Shown here: positions 60,505 to 64,000 of the stretch, one piece after another
Position numbering within the stretch: position 1 is the stretch's first letter
Layout of the letters: each line of letters opens with the position of its first letter
Assembly: GCF_902506195.1 (NCBI RefSeq)
Contig: NZ_LR732817.1
Span: forward strand, 1,254,909 to 1,318,908
Direction of reading: 5' to 3'
DNA from: Citricoccus sp. K5
Lineage (GTDB): Bacteria > Actinomycetota > Actinomycetes > Actinomycetales > Micrococcaceae
Length of the DNA stretch: 64,000 bases
The notes under the pieces: generated by a model
Seen by the model: only the letters and a program-made list of their open reading frames with translations
The model's database searches: none
What the model was told of the DNA's origin: nothing
Program-made: the position numbers and the translations under genes

Positions 60505-61122
60505 TCAGCCCATTTGGTCGATGACCGTCTGGGCGACCTCGCGCATGCTCAGCCGCCGGTCCATGGAGCTCTTCTGGATCCACCGGAAGGCCTCCGGCTC
60601 GGACAGGTTGAGGGTGGTCGTCAACAGTGACTTGGCACGGTCCACGAGCTTGCGCGTGGCGAACTGCTCGGCGAGGTCGGACACCTCCTCCTCGAGCGCC
60701 CGGAGCTCGTCGAAGCGGGCCACCGCCAACTCGATCGCGGGCACGAGGTCGTTCTCGTTGAATGGCTTGACCACGTAGGCCATGGCCCCGGCCTCGCGGG
60801 CCCGCTCCACCAGCTCCCGCTGGCTGAAGGCGGTCAGGAGCACCACGGGGGCGATCTTTGCCTGGGCGATGTGCTCGGCGGCGGTGATGCCGTCCATCAC
60901 GGGCATCTTGACGTCCATCAGGACCACGTCCGGCTCCAGCTCGGTGGCCAGTTCCAAGGCCTTCTGGCCGTTGTCCGCCTCACCGACCACGTCATAGCCC
61001 TGCCCGGTGAGGATCTCCACGATGTCCACCCGGATGAGCGTCTCGTCCTCGGCGACGACGACGCGCAGTCTGGCGGGTTCCACCTCGGGGCGGTTGGTCT
61101 GTTCGCTCTGCTCGGTCGGCAT
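60505..61122 (-). CDS. pdtaR: ANTAR-domain response regulator PdtaR
   Basis: RNA-binding two-component regulator that can act as an antiterminator. The 205-residue product has a receiver domain (acidic pair E25-D26, phosphoacceptor D70 in LMDVKMPVMDG, K119 in VVKPF) and a C-terminal ANTAR domain (ATRKLVDRAKSLLTTTLNLSEPEAF; RRLSMREVAQTV). The ATG at 61122 has AAGGAG seven bases upstream. The sensor kinase PdtaS is not here. Position between pyk and polA matches Rv1626. Confidence 0.92.
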   Translation of the reverse strand: MPTEQSEQTNRPEVEPARLRVVVAEDETLIRVDIVEILTGQGYDVVGEADNGQKALELATELEPDVVLMDVKMPVMDGITAAEHIAQAKIAPVVLLTAFSQRELVERAREAGAMAYVVKPFNENDLVPAIELAVARFDELRALEEEVSDLAEQFATRKLVDRAKSLLTTTLNLSEPEAFRWIQKSSMDRRLSMREVAQTVIDQMG

Positions 61123-61256
61123 GAAGACTCCTTGCGCTCGGTCAACGAACAGCGTATCGGTTCGATGCCTGGCCACGACGCACAGCGTGTTCGTGACGTG
61201 TATCCTTGTAGGGTTGTCAGGCCGGTTCCGACCGGCACCAACCTTGCAGTACGCAA

Positions 61257-61341
61257 GCCCGAATGGCGGAATTGGCAGACGCGCCGCACTCAAAATGCGG
61301 TATCGAAAGATGTGTGGGTTCAAGTCCCACTTCGGGCACCA
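61257..61341 (+). tRNA. tRNA-Leu (CAA)
   Basis: Acceptor GCCCGAA pairs with TTCGGGC, the anticodon loop CTCAAAA between CCGCA and TGCGG gives CAA, a long variable arm follows (class II tRNA), and the T arm is GTGGGTTCAAGTCCCAC. CCA is encoded at 61339-61341. Confidence 0.97.
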
Positions 61342-61370
61342 GTCTCATCCCGTCTCCGTGCAGCCGCGCC

Positions 61371-61949
61371 TCAGCGCCGGCTCGGATCCAGGATCATGTT
61401 CGTGATCTTGGCCGTGGACAAGCGCTTCCCCTGCTCATCGGTCATGACGATCTCATGTGTGGTCAGCGTCCCGCCCAGGTGGATCGGTGTGCAGGTGCCC
61501 GTGACCAGGCCGGCTGTGGCACCTCGGTGATGCGTGGCGCTGATCTCGATCCCCACCACCGGCTTCTGTCCCCCCGTGTGCAGCACGGCGCCGATCGAAC
61601 CCAGGGTCTCGGCCAGGACCAGGTGGGCGCCGCCGTGCAGCAGTCCCGCGTTCTGCTCGTTGCCCGCCACCGGCATGGTGGCCACCATGCGCGCCACCGT
61701 CATCTCCTGGAAGATGATGCCCATCTTCGCCGCCAGAGGACTGATGCCCAGTACGCCCAGCTGGTGGTGGAGCTCTTCCGGGATGCCGGAGTCGAACATC
61801 ATCTGCCGGCGCTCCTCGGGGCTGAGCTCGGGGGTGACGCCCGGTACGAAGGCATAGGGCTCCGGCCCCGTGGTCGGTGTTGAGGTGGACGGTGTGGCGG
61901 GCTCGGCGCCCGGAGAAGTGGCGGGGGCTGCTGTCTGGGCATGGTTCAT
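61371..61949 (-). CDS. PaaI-family hot-dog thioesterase
   Basis: A 192-residue acyl-CoA thioesterase candidate. After about 60 Pro/Thr/Ala-rich residues comes a single hot-dog domain with NAGLLHGGAHLVLAETLGSIGA, VVGIEISATHHRGATAGLVTGTCTPIHLG. The HGG loop and the Glu in the central helix match PaaI/DUF4442-like enzymes for small aromatic acyl-CoAs. Starts at 61949 and 61955 are both possible. It diverges from polA with fewer than 20 bases between start codons. Confidence 0.82.
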   Translation of the reverse strand: MNHAQTAAPATSPGAEPATPSTSTPTTGPEPYAFVPGVTPELSPEERRQMMFDSGIPEELHHQLGVLGISPLAAKMGIIFQEMTVARMVATMPVAGNEQNAGLLHGGAHLVLAETLGSIGAVLHTGGQKPVVGIEISATHHRGATAGLVTGTCTPIHLGGTLTTHEIVMTDEQGKRLSTAKITNMILDPSRR

Positions 61950-61955
61950 GACCAT

Positions 61956-61961
61956 TAGGCT
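61956..61961 (+). promoter_or_regulatory. Candidate -10 element giving leaderless polA
   Basis: TAGGCT lies 7 bases before the polA GTG. No ribosome-binding site fits between. A -35 would have to lie in the 5' coding part of the divergent thioesterase gene. Confidence 0.5.
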
Positions 61962-61968
61962 GGCACCC

Positions 61969-64000
61969 GTGACTGATTCGAGCAATCCCGTTCCTGATTC
62001 CGCCGTTCCCGCCGCGCCACCGGCCGCCGACCAGCGCCTGCTGGTCATCGATGGCCACTCCATGGCCTTCCGGGCCTTCTACGCGTTGCCGGTGGACAAC
62101 TTCGCCACGGACACCGGTCAGCACACCAATGCCGTCTACGGCTTCACCACCATGCTGCTGACCATGATCCGCCAGCAGAAGCCCACGCATGTGGCGGTCG
62201 CGTTCGATCTGGACACCCCCACGTTCCGCTCCGAGGAGTACACGGAATACAAAGCGGGCCGCTCGAAGACGCCCGAGGAGTTCCACGGGCAGATCAACCT
62301 GATCATCAAGGTCATGGAGGCCATGAACATCCCCACCGTCTCGGTGGACGGGTTCGAGGCGGATGACATCGTGGCCACGTTCGCCGCGCAGGCCGAGGCA
62401 GCCGGATGGGACACCCGTGTGGTCTCGGGGGACCGGGACGCCTTCCAGCTCATCACGGATCAGACGACGGTGCTCTACCCGAAGAAGGGCGTCTCGGACA
62501 TCCCGCCCATGGACGCCGCCGCCATCATCGAGAAGTACGGCGTGGCCCCGGAACGCTACCCGGACCTGGCTGCCCTCGTCGGCGAGACGGCGGACAACCT
62601 GCCGGGCGTCCCGGGCGTCGGCCCCAAGACCGCCGCGAAGTGGATCAATCTCTACGGCACCGTCGAGGACGTGCTCGAGCACGCCGACGAGATCAAGGGC
62701 AAAGCCGGCCAGTCCCTCCGGGACCACGCGGACGACGTCCGGCGCAACCGCCGCCTGAACCACCTGCTGCGGGACATGGAGCTGCCCGTGGCCCTCGAGG
62801 CCACCGAGCTCACCCACCCCGACCACGAGCAGGTCGAGGAGCTCTTCGACGCGCTCCAGTTCAACACCGTGCGTCAGCGCCTCTTCGACACCCTGGCTGA
62901 GCGCCTCGGGGGCGAGCCGGAGAGCGCCCCGGTCGAGGCCACGCCGGAGTTCACGGTCCTCACCCCGGATGCCGCCGGCGTGGCCGCGCTGGAGTCCTTC
63001 CTCTCCGAGCACGCCGCCAACCTGATGGGTGTGCACGTGGTCCTGGACGGCCCGGCCATCCTGCCCAAGCGCAAGATCCCGGCCCCCGGCGACTACGGCG
63101 TCGCGATCGGCGCCGCGCTGGTGGCAGAGGTCAGCGGCAGTGCCGGCACCGCTGGCACGAACACCGGGCAGGCCGAGAAGGCAGTGAAGGTAGCGAAGGC
63201 TGCCGTCTATGTTGACCTCCGGCTCCCGTCCGGGAGCACATCCTCGGACACCACGCCCGACGCCGGCCCCGGCCCGGTGCTTGCCGCCTACCTCGCGGAG
63301 GCGGGCCACCCGAAGGCGATCTACGACCTCAAGGCCGTCGCGAAGGCGCTCTCCGCGGCGGGGCACCGGACCGCACTGGGGACGGAAGTGGTGCTGGCCG
63401 GCGTCGTGGATGATGTCCTGCTCTCCGCCTACCTGATCCAGCCGGACCGCCGCGGCTACGGACTGGACGCCCTGGTGCAGACATATCTGCAGTCCACCTT
63501 GGAGATGGAGGACGATCCGACCCAGGCGGGGGACCAGCTGGAACTGGATCTGGACAGTGCGGCCGACGCGGGAGCCTCCTCGGAGGAGGCCGTCCTCCAG
63601 GCCCGGGCGGCCGCCTCAGTCCGGGCGGGCTGGATGGTGCGGCGGCTCTCCGAAATCTTCTCGCCGGCCCTGATCGAGCGGGGCGGCCAGCAGCTGCTGC
63701 TGGACCTGGAGATCCCGCTGGCCGAGGTCATGGTGGACATGGAGCTGGCCGGCATCGCGGTGGACCGCCCGGTACTGGACGGACTGTTCGCCGACTTCAC
63801 CGAGCGCATGGAGGCGGCCCAGGAGTCGGCGTGGGCCTCGGTCTCGGAGGTGACCGGCGGGGAGAAGGTCAACCTCGGCTCCCCGAAGCAGCTGCAGGCC
63901 CTGCTGTTCGAGAAGCTGGACATGCCGAAGACGCGCAAGACCAAGACGGGCTACTCCACGGACGTCGACTCCCTCAACGACCTGCTGAACCAGACCCAGC
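61969..64000 (+). CDS. polA: DNA polymerase I, 5' part
   Basis: Repair and Okazaki-fragment polymerase; the window ends inside the gene after 677 codons. Visible are the 5'-3' exonuclease domain (LLVIDGHSMAFRAFYALP, FDLDTPTFRSEEYTEYKAGR, DGFEADDIVAT, SGDRDAFQL, PGVPGVGPKTAAKW), a 3'-5' exonuclease-like domain that appears to lack the usual DxE active site, and the beginning of the polymerase domain (GIAVDRPVLDGLF, NLGSPKQLQALLFEKL). The start is GTG at 61969, starting MTDSSNPVPDS. An Ala/Gly/Ser stretch interrupts the domain near residue 390. Confidence 0.96.
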   Translation, partial: MTDSSNPVPDSAVPAAPPAADQRLLVIDGHSMAFRAFYALPVDNFATDTGQHTNAVYGFTTMLLTMIRQQKPTHVAVAFDLDTPTFRSEEYTEYKAGRSKTPEEFHGQINLIIKVMEAMNIPTVSVDGFEADDIVATFAAQAEAAGWDTRVVSGDRDAFQLITDQTTVLYPKKGVSDIPPMDAAAIIEKYGVAPERYPDLAALVGETADNLPGVPGVGPKTAAKWINLYGTVEDVLEHADEIKGKAGQSLRDHADDVRRNRRLNHLLRDMELPVALEATELTHPDHEQVEELFDALQFNTVRQRLFDTLAERLGGEPESAPVEATPEFTVLTPDAAGVAALESFLSEHAANLMGVHVVLDGPAILPKRKIPAPGDYGVAIGAALVAEVSGSAGTAGTNTGQAEKAVKVAKAAVYVDLRLPSGSTSSDTTPDAGPGPVLAAYLAEAGHPKAIYDLKAVAKALSAAGHRTALGTEVVLAGVVDDVLLSAYLIQPDRRGYGLDALVQTYLQSTLEMEDDPTQAGDQLELDLDSAADAGASSEEAVLQARAAASVRAGWMVRRLSEIFSPALIERGGQQLLLDLEIPLAEVMVDMELAGIAVDRPVLDGLFADFTERMEAAQESAWASVSEVTGGEKVNLGSPKQLQALLFEKLDMPKTRKTKTGYSTDVDSLNDLLNQTQ

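Overview
The window is chromosomal DNA from a high-GC actinobacterium, most probably a member of the Micrococcaceae (Micrococcus, Citricoccus, Kocuria, Arthrobacter group). The grounds are strong GC bias at third codon positions, a mycothiol-dependent formaldehyde dehydrogenase and a TIGR03085 mycothiol-type protein, a phosphatidylinositol-phosphate synthase locus, DUF222-HNH and DnaE2 genes with LexA-like boxes, many ATGA/GTGA/TGATG gene overlaps, and several TANNNT -10 elements placed right before start codons. The right third (hisI-trpE-...-trpC-trpB-trpA-lgt-...-pyk-pdtaR-...-polA) follows the order known from Mycobacterium tuberculosis Rv1606-Rv1629, with gltBD inserted between lgt and pyk. 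Genus cannot be fixed from the sequence alone.

Layout, left to right. 1-4.0 kb: class Ib ribonucleotide reductase operon nrdH(partial)-nrdI-nrdE-nrdF with a strong terminator. 4.1-8.5 kb: a secreted, repeat-rich PGRP-type amidase, then a thioesterase-fold/lipoate-ligase-fold pair. 8.6-11.0 kb, minus strand: mycothiol-dependent formaldehyde dehydrogenase (mscR), its MBL-fold partner and a P-loop kinase. 11.4-15.3 kb: a DUF6318-like lipoprotein and a secreted PKD-like protein that share a low-GC segment, an SRAP/HMCES-type protein and a Tat-exported phosphoesterase. 15.4-23 kb: a DNA-damage region with a LexA-like box ahead of DUF6504-dnaE2-SRPBCC and a second ahead of a DUF222-HNH gene. 23.1-27.3 kb: thrS-HIT-pgsA-GPP34. 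27.3-31.2 kb: ybaK, sufE and sseA on the minus strand, zapE on the plus strand, and four tRNA genes (Gly-Cys-Val-Gly). 31.4-36.5 kb: a PD-(D/E)XK-like protein, then def-fmt-rsmB-rpe.

36.5-43.6 kb: an FMN riboswitch drives ribM-ribD-ribE-ribBA-ribH, followed by hisE, hisG and hisF, so riboflavin import and synthesis form one FMN-controlled unit. 43.6-45.2 kb: a GNAT protein and a TIGR03085 protein. 45.2-52.5 kb: hisI-trpE-Trp-associated membrane protein-HGxxPAAW protein-trpC-trpB-trpA-lgt. trpD and trpG are absent from this cluster. 52.6-60.4 kb: gltB-gltD (glutamate synthase) and pyk. 60.5-64 kb: ANTAR regulator pdtaR, tRNA-Leu, a PaaI-type thioesterase and the first two thirds of polA.

Most of the window is housekeeping. 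The points most worth a second look are the two LexA-like boxes and a dnaE2 operon without adjacent imuA/imuB; the low-GC mosaic segment spanning two secreted-protein genes; GPP34 placed directly behind the phosphoinositide synthase; recurrent 9-14 bp tandem duplications at or beside stop codons; and in-frame low-complexity insertions in otherwise conserved enzymes. I see no prophage, insertion sequence, CRISPR array or clear defence island.
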